Positions 17,452 to 26,291 of a stretch of 34,402 bases of DNA are shown in pieces (the first letter of the stretch is position 1; each line of letters starts with the position of its first letter). Position numbers and translations under genes: made by a program. Origin of the DNA: an archaeon (GTDB lineage: Archaea > Undinarchaeota > Undinarchaeia > Undinarchaeales > JALTGF01). The notes under the pieces were generated by a model. That model saw only the letters and a program-made list of their open reading frames with translations, searched no databases and was not told the DNA's origin. The stretch lies in the NCBI GenBank assembly GCA_027077325.1, contig JALTGF010000052.1, forward strand, positions 1 to 34,402, in the 5' to 3' direction.

Positions 17452-19308
17452 CTACCCCTTATCCTCCAATATTAATTTTGGATAAATGCCCATTGATTTC
17501 ATCTCATCAAGCAGAAGCTTAAATGCATAAGACATCTCTACAAATTCTACGTCTGCATTTTCACCACAAATTGGGCAATAAGCATAATCCCTAAATTTAT
17601 CATAAACCGCTACGGTCCCACACTTTGTGCATACTGGGACTATTGTTTTATCTGACTCATCTAGCAGGCGTTCTTTTAATAGGAGCGCAGCGCCGTGACC
17701 AACTAGGCAGTCCTTTTCCATTTCTCCAAGCCTTAGCCCACCTTCTCTTGCTTTTCCAGCAGTTGGCTGTCTTGTAAGTATCTGGACAGGACCTCTCGAC
17801 CTTGCCCTTATCTTGTCAATAACCATGTGCTTTAATTTTTGATAATAAACAACGCCAACAAAAATCTCTGCTTCTAATTTTACTCCTGTAACTCCATTGT
17901 ACATAACTTCTTTTCCAGTGCTCTTAAAGCCATACTTCTTCAATGCTTCTCTCATTTGCTCTTCTGGCTCACCTGAAAATGGGGTTCCATCAATAAATCT
18001 GCCTTCAAGCGATCCAAGTTTTCCTCCAACTGTTTCTAATAACTGCCCTACTGTCATTCTTGAAGGTATTGCGTGAGGATTAATTATCAAATCTGGTGTT
18101 ATCCCTTGCTCAGTAAATGGCATATCCTCTTGTGGGACTATCATCCCAATAACTCCTTTTTGTCCATGCCGTGAAGCAAACTTATCTCCAATTTCTGGGA
18201 TTCTAGTGTCTCTTGTCTTTACTTTCACAAGTTTGTCTCCATCTAAATTTTCAGAAACTAAAACATTATCAACAATTCCGCCTTCCCCAACCCTAACGGC
18301 AACAGAACTTTCTCTTCTATGCTCAACAGACCTTCCAAATTCTTCCATAACTTCTAAGAATCTTGGTGGGGATGTCTTTCCAATTAATACATCTCCTTCG
18401 CCAACTACGCATTCTGGCTCTATAACCCCATCTTCGTCTAAATAGCGATAGGCGTGCTCTGACAAGTATCCTCTTACTTCTTTGTCTGGAATCTCTATTT
18501 TATCAACTTGTCCTCCCGGATATTTTCTTTCCTCTGCCTTATATGTCCTAAAGAATACTGACCTTCCTAACCCCCTCTCAATTGATGCCTTGTTCATAAT
18601 TAATGCATCCTGCATGTTGTACCCTTTGTATGAAATAATTGCAACAACAAAATTTTGTCCAGATGGTCTTCTATTATAATTAATTATATCTGACCCAAGT
18701 GTTTTAACAATTGGCTTTTGGGGGTAATATAAAATATGCCTCTGGGTGTCTGTCCTAATATTGAAATTTGCAGTATACAACCCTATCCCTTGCTTTGACA
18801 TATTTGCCCCTAATGTTACACGGGTTGCCATGTTGTGATTTAAGAACGGAACAAGGCCTGCGCAAATCCCAAATATTACTGCAGGGTCTATCTCAAGATG
18901 TGTATGCTCTGGTGTTAAATCCTCTTTATTTATTGCAACATATGCGTTTTCTTCTTCAGATGCATCAAGATACTCAATAACACCCTCCCTTAGTAAGTCA
19001 TCCCAAGTAAGTTCACCAGAGTTTAATTTCTCAATGTGCTCCTGGGTGAGTTTAGGCTTTCCTTCTTCAACTTTTATTAATGGCCTAATTACCCGCCCTT
19101 CGTCACTCCATATATCTATCTCGGACTCTTCTCTAGAATACGATATGCTGACTTCAGGAGAAATAATTCCTCGGTTCCTCATATCTTTTAAATTAATGAC
19201 AATACTCTTTGGCTTTGTTGTTTCTCCAATAATTCTCCCATTTAGATAAACCTTGTACACCTTCTCTTTTTTGGTATGTTCTTGTGCGGTCTTGATTTGT
19301 TTTTTCAT
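17452..19308 (-). CDS. rpoB2: RNA polymerase subunit B'
   Basis: 618 residues, the C-terminal half of the second-largest subunit. It contains [36 protein letters not shown], the [21 protein letters not shown] clamp segment and a C-terminal zinc ribbon (CTKC...CPIC). The B subunit being split into B'' and B' matches methanogens, haloarchaea and many DPANN. It overlaps B'' by 4 nt. Confidence 0.97.
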   Translation of the reverse strand: MKKQIKTAQEHTKKEKVYKVYLNGRIIGETTKPKSIVINLKDMRNRGIISPEVSISYSREESEIDIWSDEGRVIRPLIKVEEGKPKLTQEHIEKLNSGELTWDDLLREGVIEYLDASEEENAYVAINKEDLTPEHTHLEIDPAVIFGICAGLVPFLNHNMATRVTLGANMSKQGIGLYTANFNIRTDTQRHILYYPQKPIVKTLGSDIINYNRRPSGQNFVVAIISYKGYNMQDALIMNKASIERGLGRSVFFRTYKAEERKYPGGQVDKIEIPDKEVRGYLSEHAYRYLDEDGVIEPECVVGEGDVLIGKTSPPRFLEVMEEFGRSVEHRRESSVAVRVGEGGIVDNVLVSENLDGDKLVKVKTRDTRIPEIGDKFASRHGQKGVIGMIVPQEDMPFTEQGITPDLIINPHAIPSRMTVGQLLETVGGKLGSLEGRFIDGTPFSGEPEEQMREALKKYGFKSTGKEVMYNGVTGVKLEAEIFVGVVYYQKLKHMVIDKIRARSRGPVQILTRQPTAGKAREGGLRLGEMEKDCLVGHGAALLLKERLLDESDKTIVPVCTKCGTVAVYDKFRDYAYCPICGENADVEFVEMSYAFKLLLDEMKSMGIYPKLILEDKG

Positions 19309-20786
19309 TCTGGAAGCTTAACTCCTAGTTTTCTTAAATTTTCTTCAATTAAAGCATCATCCCTGCTTCTCGTTATCTTAGCTAAAAGTGAAAGGTTCTT
19401 AACAAGCCCTATGTTTGACCCTTCTGGAGTTTCATTTGGGCAAAGCCTTCCCCAATGAGTTGCATGAAGGTCACGGGCCTCGAAATGAGGTTGTGTTGTA
19501 CTTAACAATGACCTAACCCTCCTTCTGTGTGACATTGATGAAAGGAAATTCATCCTATCCAAATGCTGTGAAACCCCTTGCCTGTTGCCAATCCATGCAC
19601 CTGTTGCAACAGCGTGTTGAATTCTTTCTGTAAGGAAGTTTGATCTAATTGTAGTTATAACTGACATCTTCCTGTTTCTCTTGTATGCTTTTTCAAGAGA
19701 ATAAACGGTGTTATTAATCAATGCCCTAAATGCAACCCTGAACAAGTCCTCAAATAAAGTTCCTGCAAGTCTCAGTCTCTTGTTTGAGTAGTGGTCTTTA
19801 TCATCCACTCTTGTTTTCTTTAAATGTAGCTTAATAACTCTCTCTGCCATTTTTGCTAAGTAGTACGCCTTCCTAGTCCTGTCCTTTGGCAGTAGCCCAA
19901 TATGTGGTAGTAAAAATGTATCTAAAATTCTCTTTGCCCTCTCAATTCTTTCTGGCTTGTTTTGTCCAAATGCAACTTTCTTTCCAAGATAGTCTAAGGC
20001 TTCATCCACGGTGTTGTACTCTGCTGCTTCTTCAAAGCTTACATATAACTCTGCTTGGACTTCTGGGTCATCTGAGACCATCTCAACTATCTTTGAATCT
20101 TTTTCAATCCCAAGTGCGCGCATAACAACTACAAATGGTATCTGTTTTGAGAATGGGGGCGTGGTGACTACAATATTCCCGTCCTTCTTTTCATCCACGC
20201 TGTTTCTACGCCTGTACCAGCTGCCTTCAGAAAACACACGGACGGATTCCGTGTTTGTTCCAGTTGTGACTTGCTCTAAGTTTAGCTTATTTGCTGCGAG
20301 ATCCTCAACTAAAATAATAACTCTCTCGGTTCCATTTACAATAAAGTAGCCGCCTGGATCTTCAGGATCCTCCCCTGCTTTTATTAGTTCTTCTCTGCTC
20401 ATTCCATTTAGCAGGCATATGTTTGACTTCAACATAACAGGGATTTCGCCAATTTTTGGGGTTATCTTGTCTTGGTCAACGCCATCTTTTATTGGAACCA
20501 TCTCTAAGAATAATGGTGCTGAATAAGTCAAGTCCCTAAGTCTTGCTTCATTAGGGAGTATCTTCCTAATTGATCCATTTGCTTCCCTAACTGCTGGTTT
20601 CCCAATCTTTATGTTCTCTAGGCGAATCTCAAAATTTTCAATTTCTGGTTGGATAACTCCAACTTCATCAACAACTTTCTGTAATCCGTTCTCAATAAAA
20701 TCATTATATGACTCAATCTGGTGATTTATTAATCCATTTTCTTCGACAAATGCTTTTATAAGACTATCATACCTTTTATCCATCAT
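19305..20786 (-). CDS. rpoB1: RNA polymerase subunit B''
   Basis: 493 residues, the N-terminal half of subunit B. Typical segments: [14 protein letters not shown], the protrusion/lobe region, and [14 protein letters not shown] followed by [20 protein letters not shown] near the C-terminus. The start has two adjacent ATGs; the first overlaps the rpoH stop (ATGATG), so coupling to rpoH is likely. Confidence 0.97.
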   Translation of the reverse strand: MMDKRYDSLIKAFVEENGLINHQIESYNDFIENGLQKVVDEVGVIQPEIENFEIRLENIKIGKPAVREANGSIRKILPNEARLRDLTYSAPLFLEMVPIKDGVDQDKITPKIGEIPVMLKSNICLLNGMSREELIKAGEDPEDPGGYFIVNGTERVIILVEDLAANKLNLEQVTTGTNTESVRVFSEGSWYRRRNSVDEKKDGNIVVTTPPFSKQIPFVVVMRALGIEKDSKIVEMVSDDPEVQAELYVSFEEAAEYNTVDEALDYLGKKVAFGQNKPERIERAKRILDTFLLPHIGLLPKDRTRKAYYLAKMAERVIKLHLKKTRVDDKDHYSNKRLRLAGTLFEDLFRVAFRALINNTVYSLEKAYKRNRKMSVITTIRSNFLTERIQHAVATGAWIGNRQGVSQHLDRMNFLSSMSHRRRVRSLLSTTQPHFEARDLHATHWGRLCPNETPEGSNIGLVKNLSLLAKITRSRDDALIEENLRKLGVKLPE

Positions 20787-21031
20787 ATCACAACCCTATA
20801 ATATATTGCTTTTCCAGCAGTTTTGCTGTTCCGCGTTATCTTTATAATGTCCCCTCTCTTTGCTTTTAGGTGATGTATCGCCCGGTCTTTCTTTAATATT
20901 TTTGGAAGTTGCAATCGTGTAACCCCTAACTCCTTTAGTAACTTCTCACTTTCCTTATCTGAGAGAAGTTCGTGCTTTGGGACAAATTCGTGCTTGCTTA
21001 TGTCTATTTTTATATCGTTTTCCTCTTCCAT
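20783..21031 (-). CDS. rpoH: RNA polymerase subunit H
   Basis: 82 residues, with the Rpb5 C-terminal fold: HEFVPKHELLSDKESEKLL, then LPKILKKDRAIHHLKAKRGD and ITRNSKTAGKAIYYR. It is the first gene of the polymerase operon. Its ATG is only 17 nt from the end of tRNA-Lys, with no Shine-Dalgarno and no room for its own promoter in the spacer. This implies read-through from the stable-RNA genes and a leaderless message made by tRNA 3' processing, or a promoter inside the tRNA. Confidence 0.96.
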   Translation of the reverse strand: MEEENDIKIDISKHEFVPKHELLSDKESEKLLKELGVTRLQLPKILKKDRAIHHLKAKRGDIIKITRNSKTAGKAIYYRVVI

Positions 21032-21048
21032 CTTATTTTATTATACTA

Positions 21049-21173
21049 TGGGGGGCCCGACGGGATTTTCCTTCACATTGCCTATGCAATGTGTATTTTG
21101 AACCCGCGACCCCTTGGTTTCTTCGCCTTTCGGCTTAAAAGCCAAGTGCTCTCCCAGCCTGAGCTACGGGCCC
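21049..21173 (-). tRNA. tRNA-Lys (TTT) with two introns
   Basis: Minus strand: acceptor GGGCCCG/CGGGCCC, D-stem GCTC/GAGC, anticodon stem CTTGG/CCAAG, loop CTTTTA plus A (anticodon TTT), T-stem GCGGG/CCCGT. Intron 1 (21119-21135, 17 nt) is at the canonical 37/38 site and folds as GCC-GAAA-GGC. Intron 2 (21066-21096, 31 nt) is at 59/60 in the T-loop and contains a perfect 8-bp hairpin, CACATTGC-CTAT-GCAATGTG. Unlike the other tRNAs here, CCA appears to be encoded (CCCA after the acceptor), with the unusual discriminator C. It lies between tRNA-Asp and rpoH on the same strand. Confidence 0.9.
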
Positions 21174-21184
21174 GACCTTTTAAG

Positions 21185-21256
21185 CGCCCTGGCCGGAATT
21201 CGAATCCGGGTCACGGCCTCGACAGGGCCGTATGATAGCCACTACACCACCAGGGC
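21185..21256 (-). tRNA. tRNA-Asp (GTC), intronless
   Basis: 72 nt on the minus strand: acceptor GCCCTGG/CCAGGGC, anticodon stem CGGCC/GGCCG around CTGTCGA (GTC), T-stem CCGGA/TCCGG with loop TTCGAAT, discriminator G as expected for Asp. No intron and no encoded CCA. It is followed by tRNA-Lys 11 nt downstream. Confidence 0.95.
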
Positions 21257-21400
21257 AGCATTTATTTTTGGCCGCCCCCATCACATAGCAATTAGTCTAT
21301 ACCTTAATAACTCAAATAAATTCTAGACTCTCCCCTCTGTGTATGTTTTAAGATTCACTTTGTGTAGTGGAACGACCATGAGATTTTTTTAATGCTAAGT
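21257..21400. other. Spacer between 5S rRNA and tRNA-Asp
   Basis: 144 nt with no recognised RNA and no convincing ORF. No clear TATA box sits ~30 nt upstream of tRNA-Asp, which favours co-transcription of tRNA-Asp and tRNA-Lys with 5S rRNA. Confidence 0.4.
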
Positions 21401-21518
21401 GCCTGACAGCGTCCTGCTTTTTCCGCACCGAAGTGCAGTACTCAACAGATCGTCGGAGGGCTTAACTGCTGTGTTCGGAATGGGAACAGGTGTTTCCCCT
21501 CCACTATGGCCGTCAGAC
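21401..21518 (-). rRNA. rrf: 5S ribosomal RNA
   Basis: About 118 nt on the minus strand. The ends pair (CTGACGGC with GCTGTCAG). The internal sequence CCTGTTCCCATTCCGAACACAG, here split across loop B/C, is the universal 5S signature, followed by AGTTAAGCCCTCC and GTACTGC...GTGCGG of the loop D/E region. No 16S or 23S gene is adjacent, so the 5S gene is unlinked and driven by its own promoter. Confidence 0.96.
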
Positions 21519-21539
21519 TCTCTACATAAATGTTATTTG

Positions 21540-21550
21540 AGTATATAAAG
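21540..21550 (-). promoter_or_regulatory. TATA box for 5S rRNA
   Basis: CTTTATATACT on the minus strand is centred ~27 nt upstream of the 5S 5' end, the standard archaeal TATA-to-start distance. It probably also drives tRNA-Asp, tRNA-Lys and possibly the RNA polymerase operon. Confidence 0.8.
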
Positions 21551-21563
21551 GTTACTATTTTAA

Positions 21564-22859
21564 TCAAATTTTGATTACTCTCCTCACCTTTAGAGACCTA
21601 TTATTATAAGCCCTGTATATCCATTCAACTAAAAAAGAGGCAAAAAATATCGCAATTAGTGTTATCAATGTTATCATTGACGTATTTACTAAGTAATAGG
21701 CCAGTACGATAAACGCTATAATGCTCCCTAGAATTGAAATCCAAATTATGTATGGGTTTGCCTTTGTTCTTTTATACACTCTCAAGTGTCCAATGTTTAC
21801 TGCTAGATATATCAACAAAAACATTGCACTCCCTAGCATTGCAATTTTGCTTAGGTCAAACAAGTCTGTAATTAAAATAACCAGCCCTGCAGTTATAAAT
21901 AGCCCTTCAATGTCCTTCCCCCATACCTTTCTTTCAAAAATCCTTGGCAGTTCTCCATACTTTGCAATTATGTAACTCACATTTGCACCACCATATAAAG
22001 TGGCGTTAATAGCAGATGCTGTTGAGAACATAGCTGCAATTGCTATCGCTTTAAATCCAACTAACCCTAAAAATGGCTTGGCCGCTTCTGCAAGTGCATA
22101 ATCTTTTGCTTTTATGATTTCAGATACTGGCAAATTTCCAATTACAGCAATTGAAACGCCAACATATATCATAATTACCATAATCACACTAAGATACAAT
22201 GCCCTTGGAATTGTTTTTATAGGGTTTTTTACATCCTCTGCAGCATTTGTAATAAGCCCAAAGCCTTCATAAGCAAGAAATACAACTGCTGCTGCAAATA
22301 AAATGCTGCTTGCCGGTGTCCATTTTGAGACAGAGAGAAGTTGCGGTTTTATAAAGAGTGAGCCAATTCCTGCAAACAGTATCAGAACTCCAACCTTTAC
22401 GGTAACTATAAACAACTCTGATTTTCCCATTGCCTCAGATCCAATAAAATTAACAATTGTAAACAAAACTATTATCCCACCCGAAATTAAATTCATGTTA
22501 TATGCTGGGCTGTTTGGAAAAAAAGTAAGGGCATAAGCTGCAAATGCTCTCGCGTAAAGTGCAAGGGCAAATATGTACCCAACCCATAGTAAAGTATTGA
22601 ACGCGCCGCTTAATACGTTGTCTCCAAGCCCCCTTATTAGGAACTCAACTGGCCCGCCTGCTGATGGAAATCTCATGCTTAACTTTGCATAAGAATATGT
22701 ACTAAACAATGCAAGTGCTCCGGCTATTATAAAAGAAATATAAACTGCATTACCAGCAATTTCACATGCAGTCCCTAATATAGAAAAAATTCCGGCGCCT
22801 ACCATGCCACCTATCCCAATGGATATTGCTGACCATAGCCCTAATTTTTTATTTTTCAT
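21564..22859 (-). CDS. APC-superfamily amino acid permease
   Basis: 431 residues with about twelve hydrophobic helices. The N-terminal GIGGMVGAGIFSILG in helix 1 is the substrate-binding signature of APC transporters, and helix 6 carries the FLAYEGFGLITNAAEDVKNP motif. Substrate is probably an amino acid or polyamine transported with a cation; specificity cannot be read. Its ATG overlaps the stop of the acetyltransferase gene upstream by 4 nt, so the two are coupled. Confidence 0.9.
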   Translation of the reverse strand: MKNKKLGLWSAISIGIGGMVGAGIFSILGTACEIAGNAVYISFIIAGALALFSTYSYAKLSMRFPSAGGPVEFLIRGLGDNVLSGAFNTLLWVGYIFALALYARAFAAYALTFFPNSPAYNMNLISGGIIVLFTIVNFIGSEAMGKSELFIVTVKVGVLILFAGIGSLFIKPQLLSVSKWTPASSILFAAAVVFLAYEGFGLITNAAEDVKNPIKTIPRALYLSVIMVIMIYVGVSIAVIGNLPVSEIIKAKDYALAEAAKPFLGLVGFKAIAIAAMFSTASAINATLYGGANVSYIIAKYGELPRIFERKVWGKDIEGLFITAGLVILITDLFDLSKIAMLGSAMFLLIYLAVNIGHLRVYKRTKANPYIIWISILGSIIAFIVLAYYLVNTSMITLITLIAIFFASFLVEWIYRAYNNRSLKVRRVIKI

Positions 22860-23251
22860 TTTTTAACTTCAAATCTCCACATCCCGTCCTTCTCTTTAAA
22901 CCCTGCTTTTTCATATATCTTCCAAAGCGCTTTGGTTTCTTCGTTTGGCATATGCTCTCCTAAAAGTGCCATTCCCTTTATTATTGTAGTGCCTTTTTCT
23001 ATTGCATATCCCTTAGCAACATTTATTAAAGCACTACCGATACCCTGCCTTTTGTACGGGCTTCTAACTTTTGGCCCTTCAAAATAAGCAATCCTTTCCC
23101 TTTTTTCCTTGTAAAAGTACATTCTCAGGTGTCCTTTTCTTGGTAGCACATCGACATTTACATAATAGCCAGTGCTGGTTTTAAATGGCTTAGAAATGTA
23201 AACCTCAATCTCCTTGCCATTGCTGTTCCGGTAAATTCTTTTCTCGCTCAT
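22856..23251 (-). CDS. GNAT family N-acetyltransferase
   Basis: 131 residues. The acetyl-CoA pyrophosphate loop is RQGIGSAL after a VRSPYK strand, followed by the helix INVAKGYAIEKG and the late GNAT motif LWKIYEKAGFKEKDGMWRF. The acceptor is unknown: protein N-terminus, small amine or antibiotic are all possible. It shares a 59-nt divergent promoter region with tRNA-Tyr and overlaps the permease downstream by 4 nt. Confidence 0.85.
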   Translation of the reverse strand: MSEKRIYRNSNGKEIEVYISKPFKTSTGYYVNVDVLPRKGHLRMYFYKEKRERIAYFEGPKVRSPYKRQGIGSALINVAKGYAIEKGTTIIKGMALLGEHMPNEETKALWKIYEKAGFKEKDGMWRFEVKK

Positions 23252-23274
23252 CGCCCTTATATTCTCAAGAGATA

Positions 23275-23287
23275 TTTATTTATATTT
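23275..23287 (+). promoter_or_regulatory. TATA region for tRNA-Tyr (divergent with GNAT gene)
   Basis: TTTATTTATATTT lies ~30 nt before the tRNA 5' end. On the other strand AAATAAATATC lies ~25-30 nt before the GNAT ATG, so both promoters overlap. Confidence 0.5.
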
Positions 23288-23310
23288 CCTATAAAAATAA
23301 TGATAAGGTT

Positions 23311-23407
23311 CCCCCGATAGCTCAACGGTAGAGCGGCCGGCTGTAGTTCGTCACTCGCGTTGCGAGTAGAAACCGGCAGGTTCCAGGTTCAAATCCAGGT
23401 CGGGGGA
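23311..23407 (+). tRNA. tRNA-Tyr (GTA) with a 25-nt intron
   Basis: Acceptor CCCCCGA/TCGGGGG with the C1-G72 pair diagnostic of archaeal tRNA-Tyr, D-stem GCTC/GAGC, anticodon stem GCCGG/CCGGC, loop CTGTAG plus A (anticodon GTA), T-loop TTCAAAT, discriminator A. The T-stem CCAGG/CCAGG has an A51-A63 mismatch. The intron (23347-23371) is at 37/38 and consists of a perfect hairpin, ACTCGC-GTT-GCGAGT. Spliced length is 72 nt and CCA is not encoded. Confidence 0.93.
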
Positions 23408-23447
23408 CTTCTTTATTCTACTAAATAATTAACTGAGATATATGAAC

Positions 23448-24614
23448 TTATCCTCTTCGATATTTTTCATAAATGTCTTCCCATATCTTTGCAATCTTAG
23501 AAGCCGAGAACTGCATTACAAATCTTTTTCCACCTTCTCCAAGCTCTTTCTGTTTCTTTGGATTTTTGAATAGCAATTCTATTTTTTCTGCAATAGAACG
23601 GTAATCTCCAGGATTTACAAGAAACCCATTCTTGTTATTAATGTATTCTGGTAAAGCAGAGGCTTTAACCCCTATAACGGGCAGGGAATTTGCCATTGCA
23701 TGCATTGCTGCCAGGCATTGTGTTTCAACTGTACTTGTAATAACAAAAACTTTGCTTATTTTATAAATGTCTGCTATCTCTTTCTTATTAAGAAACCCAA
23801 GGAATCTAACAGAACTTTCAACACCTAGCTCTTTAGAAAGTGCACGAAGTTTATCCTCTGAAATACCTTTCCCTATCAAAGTGAGTGTTATTTCTGGGAT
23901 TTTCTTTTTAACCAGTGAAACTGCCTTTATTATAACGTCGATATTTTTCTCATCAGACAGTCGCCCGCAATACACTGTGTTGAATCTCGATAATCCATAC
24001 TTTTCCCTAATTGCTTGCTTTTTCTTTTTTGACAAAACAGAAACCGGAAAATTAACTGGATTTGGAACTACATTAGCTGGTATTTTCAAACCTTGCCTTT
24101 TCATTCCATCTAGAATTGTTTTGCTCGGGGAACTAATAAATCTGCATCTATTGTAATAGTAGCTATAATATTTTGCAAATAAGTTCCCTAACCTGTGATA
24201 ATTTTTGACATACCCTTGGATATATGTATGATTTGTGCCAATTAAAGGAATTCGAAAAATTCTTGAAGCTATTACTGCTTCAATTCCTGCCCCAAAAGGG
24301 GAGTGGACATGAATAACATCTGGCTTAAATTTTTTTATATGTCTTAAACTAGTTCCAATGGGTATCGCTGCTCTTCCTTGTCCAGTGCCTGTCTTAAATG
24401 GGAACGATTTTAGTCGTATGACCCTAACTTTTTTATCTATCTCTAATTCGCGGAAAGGAAGATTTACAAATTCATAATCTTTTTTTGAATAGTAAGGAAC
24501 ATAAACATTTATGTAATGGCCTCTTTTTGCAAGATTCTTTGATACCTCAATTATGGAATCACTAATCCCACTTATTTCCGGATAAAAATTATCTGAGAAT
24601 ATGGCAATTTTCAT
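23448..24614 (-). CDS. Family 4 glycosyltransferase (GT-B)
   Basis: 388 residues starting MKIAIFSDNFYPEISGISDSI, the typical N-terminal Rossmann strand and glycine-rich loop of GT4 enzymes. HVHSPFG and the C-terminal nucleotide-sugar domain (TVYCGRLSDEKNIDVIIKA, VRFLGFLNKKEI) follow. The E-x7-E motif is altered: where TETQxLxxxEAMA is usual, this has VETQCLAAMHAMA, so the second Glu is His. Closest functional models are diacylglycerol glucosyltransferases and mannosyltransferases of glycolipid synthesis. I use the ATG at 24614; a TTG three codons earlier overlaps the DedA stop. It is the last gene of the glycan cluster. Confidence 0.87.
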   Translation of the reverse strand: MKIAIFSDNFYPEISGISDSIIEVSKNLAKRGHYINVYVPYYSKKDYEFVNLPFRELEIDKKVRVIRLKSFPFKTGTGQGRAAIPIGTSLRHIKKFKPDVIHVHSPFGAGIEAVIASRIFRIPLIGTNHTYIQGYVKNYHRLGNLFAKYYSYYYNRCRFISSPSKTILDGMKRQGLKIPANVVPNPVNFPVSVLSKKKKQAIREKYGLSRFNTVYCGRLSDEKNIDVIIKAVSLVKKKIPEITLTLIGKGISEDKLRALSKELGVESSVRFLGFLNKKEIADIYKISKVFVITSTVETQCLAAMHAMANSLPVIGVKASALPEYINNKNGFLVNPGDYRSIAEKIELLFKNPKKQKELGEGGKRFVMQFSASKIAKIWEDIYEKYRRG

Positions 24615-24625
24615 ACTAATCAAAT

Positions 24626-25234
24626 CTATTTTTTAAGTTTTACTAACCCCCTTGTTGTAATTTTTGAAACTCCCTTAGATATCAAGGGAATTAAAACACT
24701 TAAACAAACGATAAATACAATCAATGCTGTAACTAAATTAAAATATTCTGTAAATTTGTTGAATGCTAGGCCAAAATAAAACCCAACTAATGTAAAAAAT
24801 AGCGCTATTGGAATGTTGATACCAAGACTTACCAGGAAAAATTTTTTGAAAGACATATTGTGGGCAATAAGCACAATTCCAAGCCCCGGAACTACTGGCG
24901 AAAGTTTTATCGCAATCAATGTCTTTACAGCGTGTTTCTTTAGGTAAGAATATATTGTGGCAATGCGTGATTTTGATAGCCCAAGATGCTTTCCGTATCT
25001 CTTAATAAACTTTTTTTTGCCAAAATAGCCAATAGAAAAGAACACCAAGTCTGCGACAAGATTCCCAAGTATGGAAAGGGCAAATATTACGTAAACATCA
25101 AAAAGTCCTAAGGAGGCAGCAAAAGCCGAGGCAGAGGTAATTATTGGGCCTTCAATAATCATTGCAATAAAAACGAGAGGGTATCTCTGCCCTTGAATAA
25201 AAGCCAGTGCCCCGACAAAGGTAAGAAAGCTCAT
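24626..25234 (-). CDS. DedA family membrane protein (SNARE-associated/VTT domain)
   Basis: 202 residues with four to six membrane helices. The family hallmark is visible as FVGALAFIQGQRYPLVFIAM, then a G-N-x-x-A-D segment (LGNLVADLVFFSIGYFGKK) and the KLSPVVPGLG helix-loop, the F/K-x-x-P-x-x-R-like region re-entering the membrane. DedA/VTT proteins are lipid scramblases or undecaprenyl-/polyprenyl-phosphate flippases, which fits a surface glycan operon. The ATG at 25234 has GAGGAG 6 nt upstream and follows the previous stop by one base; a longer TTG start is less likely. Confidence 0.85.
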   Translation of the reverse strand: MSFLTFVGALAFIQGQRYPLVFIAMIIEGPIITSASAFAASLGLFDVYVIFALSILGNLVADLVFFSIGYFGKKKFIKRYGKHLGLSKSRIATIYSYLKKHAVKTLIAIKLSPVVPGLGIVLIAHNMSFKKFFLVSLGINIPIALFFTLVGFYFGLAFNKFTEYFNLVTALIVFIVCLSVLIPLISKGVSKITTRGLVKLKK

Positions 25235-25235
25235 C

Positions 25236-26291
25236 TTAGTTCTCCTCAATTACTTGCATAAACTTTTTTACAGATTCTCTAGTATCCCACAATGGGCTGA
25301 ACCCATTAAGATTCTTGGATTTTCCTATGTCTTCTTTTAAATTCATTTCATTTTGATTAACATACCTAAAATATCCTTTCTCTTCATAATACCTCGCCAA
25401 ATACTCCTGTTCTGTCTGCCCCGGAGTTGGTATAAGTAATGCATTTTTATTTAGCTCGGCCAGTTCCATCATTGTAGTATAGCCAGGACGGCTTATTATA
25501 AATCTTGCGCGGTTCATTGTTTCCTCTTGTTTTTTTGCATCCAAAAAACTGTAGAATGTTATATTTTTAAAGTGTTTCTCAATCTTTGCGCTTGGATTTC
25601 CGCCTGCAATAACAACTTTCCCATAATTTAAAGAATTAATTTGCTCCATAATTTTTTTTTCAAAAACAGTTCTCTGTGGCTCTGGGCCTGAAATTGAAAT
25701 AAAATAATTTATATCCTTTCTTAATTCTAGCTTTTTTAGATGTGATAAAATTCCAATGTATTCTATTTTTTCCTCTTGGATGTACCTCAAATTATGGTCA
25801 AGGTCTCCTGCCAAACTATTTTCATCAAAATCTGGGACAATAATCTTTCCATACTTTCTCATCATTTTTGCAAGCCACCACTCCAGTGGGTTTTCAACGC
25901 CATATGGGGCTTTAATTCTCAGCTGGTGGTTTATGAGATATGATTTTTCCGGGATATCATAAACATCAAACCGGCAGTCAGAGATTATCTTGTCAAACCC
26001 TTTTTTTATTATCTTTTCAGATTGTTTTCTTGCAGTTCTCAAACTTCTCAGAACCCTTGGTATTGACATCACAAAATAGGGCACAAAAAATCGCGTTTTG
26101 TTGTATGGGACATAAACACTTGGAACATCATAATATATGCAATTTTCTTTGAATTGATTTTTAAGAAGTTCAAGTGCCCTTCCTGTACTAATTATATGTA
26201 CCTCGTGCTTTTTTAGAAGTTCATCAATTAGCGGGATATCTCTTGTTGCATGCCCAAGTCCCCAGTCAAAGACACCAAATAATATTTTCAT
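25236..26291 (-). CDS. GT-B glycosyltransferase (MurG/GT28-like, MJ1255 type)
   Basis: 351 residues. It starts MKILFGVFDWGLGHATRDIP, the G-x-GH-x-x-R loop of MurG-like enzymes. The C-terminal nucleotide-sugar domain has VVIAGGNPSAKIEKHF and the S-R-P-G-Y-T-T-M-x-E-L loop (equivalent to the GGxxTxxE motif that binds UDP), then P-T-P-G-Q-T-E-Q-E-Y-L-A. Probably transfers a sugar from UDP-sugar to a lipid or polyprenyl acceptor; acceptor unknown. It overlaps the phosphoesterase gene by 4 nt. Confidence 0.85.
   Translation of the reverse strand: MKILFGVFDWGLGHATRDIPLIDELLKKHEVHIISTGRALELLKNQFKENCIYYDVPSVYVPYNKTRFFVPYFVMSIPRVLRSLRTARKQSEKIIKKGFDKIISDCRFDVYDIPEKSYLINHQLRIKAPYGVENPLEWWLAKMMRKYGKIIVPDFDENSLAGDLDHNLRYIQEEKIEYIGILSHLKKLELRKDINYFISISGPEPQRTVFEKKIMEQINSLNYGKVVIAGGNPSAKIEKHFKNITFYSFLDAKKQEETMNRARFIISRPGYTTMMELAELNKNALLIPTPGQTEQEYLARYYEEKGYFRYVNQNEMNLKEDIGKSKNLNGFSPLWDTRESVKKFMQVIEEN

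Noticed and set aside
21330-21390. Possible 18-codon ORF (minus strand) after 5S rRNA
   Set aside because: Too short, no ribosome-binding site, and no recognisable family; likely chance.
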